Positions 63,428 to 64,000 of a DNA stretch of 64,000 bases are shown one piece after another. The notes below the pieces were generated by a model. That model did no database searches. It was not told where the DNA came from and saw only the letters and a list, made by a program, of their open reading frames with translations. The stretch is from CBDHCC01 sp965261015 (lineage in GTDB: Bacteria > Pseudomonadota > Alphaproteobacteria > Sphingomonadales > Sphingomonadaceae), in the NCBI GenBank assembly GCA_965261015.1, contig CBDHCC010000001.1:1364001-1428000 (forward strand), written 5' to 3'. The translations under genes were made by a program, and so were the position numbers. Position 1 is the stretch's first letter. Each line of letters starts with the position of its first letter.

Positions 63428-64000
63428 CGTTCGCCCGTGTCGTAGTTGAAGCCCAGCACGCGCTTGCCCACGAGGTCCGGCAATGTCTTTTGAATGGCCG
63501 CCAGGGTAGCGCCGGAGGAAATGCCCACCAACATCCCTTCCTCGGCCGCGGCCCGCCTCGCCATCTCTCGCGCGTCCTCCGGCTCCACGGTGATCGCGCC
63601 CTCGATGGCATCGCAATGGAGGTTCTCCGGGACGAAGCCGGCACCGATGCCCTGGATCGGATGCGGACCCGGCTTTCCGCCGGAAATCACGGGCGATCCG
63701 GCCGGCTCGACCGCCCACGCCTTGAAATCCGGCCAGACGGCCTTCAGCCGCTCCGCACAGCCTGTGATGTGCCCACCTGTCCCGACGCCGGTGATCATCA
63801 CATCGATCGGATCGTCGCGGAAGTCGGCCAGGATTTCTTCCGCCGTCGTGCGGACATGGACCTCGACATTCGCAGGGTTGTCGAACTGCTGCGCCATCCA
63901 GGCGTCGGGCGTCTGCTCGACGAGCTCCGTGGCGCGGTCGATCGCCCCCTTCATCCCGCCTTCCTTCGGCGTCAGGTCGAACGTCGCTCCATAGGCGAGC
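63391..64000 (-). CDS. cysK: Cysteine synthase (O-acetylserine sulfhydrylase), 5' truncated
   Basis: The 3' part of the gene, about 203 residues, runs off the window end. PLP-enzyme features are the phosphate-binding loop MITGVGTGGHITGCAERLK, VEPAGSPVISGG, GPHPIQGIGAGFVPENL and GMLVGISSGATLAAIQK. It makes cysteine from sulfide and O-acetylserine, the end point of the sulfate pathway encoded by cysIH at 5-8 kb. The substrate-lysine region lies outside the window. Confidence 0.93.
   Translation of the reverse strand, partial: LAYGATFDLTPKEGGMKGAIDRATELVEQTPDAWMAQQFDNPANVEVHVRTTAEEILADFRDDPIDVMITGVGTGGHITGCAERLKAVWPDFKAWAVEPAGSPVISGGKPGPHPIQGIGAGFVPENLHCDAIEGAITVEPEDAREMARRAAAEEGMLVGISSGATLAAIQKTLPDLVGKRVLGFNYDTGERYLSVPDFLPEN

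Overview
The window reads as chromosomal DNA of a high-GC alphaproteobacterium, most likely of the Sphingomonas group. The basis is the very GC-rich coding sequence, many GTG and TTG starts, alphaproteobacterial families (DUF2497/PopZ-like, UPF0262, DUF934 and DUF2849 in a sulfate-assimilation cluster), and a short intergenic repeat with the core cttcgacaggctcag that I associate with sphingomonad genomes. I see no prophage, insertion sequence, CRISPR array, rRNA or replication origin. This is mostly core chromosome, with one AT-richer patch near 37.66-38.15 kb and one broken gene near 42.8 kb.

Layout. 0-5 kb: a membrane-protein tail, a leftward nucleotide-metabolism run (UPF0262, cdd, a GH25-like protein, dcd) and replicative helicase dnaB. 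5-10 kb: leftward sulfate assimilation (DUF2849, cysI, DUF934, cysH) preceded by astD. 10-13.2 kb: a large trimeric autotransporter adhesin, a strong hairpin and a small secreted protein. 13.8-20 kb: selO, a glycosyltransferase, a long nitronate-monooxygenase-like flavoprotein, a divergent Amt-like membrane protein, an SH3-like exported protein and an FKBP-type lipoprotein. 20-24 kb: acyl-CoA metabolism (thiolase, MaoC hydratase, CitE-like lyase, aldehyde dehydrogenase) and tRNA-Cys. 24.5-30.5 kb: PCMT-like protein, TolC and PopZ-like protein with overlapping starts and stops, then valS and queE. 30.5-36 kb: lipid kinase, hemB, lipoprotein, tRNA-Arg, GST, and an LLM-type flavin monooxygenase with a ferredoxin reductase.

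36.1-45 kb is the most coherent block. It holds a complete propionyl-CoA to succinyl-CoA pathway (pccB, mce, scpA, pccA), with bioB supplying biotin for the carboxylase. Four kinds of insertion are threaded through it: an AT-rich orphan gene, a ribbon-helix-helix/coiled-coil gene pair coupled to mce, intergenic-type repeats carried in frame inside scpA and bioB, and an LprI-like gene broken at a run of six A. 45-49.4 kb is a leftward arginine succinyltransferase (AST) cluster (M20 hydrolase, astA, astB) with rppH upstream. 49.5-56.5 kb carries a histone-deacetylase-like hydrolase, korAB, a lipoprotein, a photolyase and a cyclopropane-fatty-acid-type methyltransferase. 56.5-64 kb carries SDR-purF, a Rho_N-like small protein with hisI, a MerR regulator with a clear promoter/operator and its acyl-CoA dehydrogenase, a phospholipase D-like protein and the 3' part of cysK.

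The observations most worth a second look are the in-frame repeat insertions in scpA and bioB, the RHH/coiled-coil pair inside the propionate cluster, the A6 frameshift gene, the four GW/GH modules of the adhesin with the hairpin after it, the M20 hydrolase as a candidate for the missing AST desuccinylase, and the Amt-like protein that keeps both pore histidines but has lost other family signatures.
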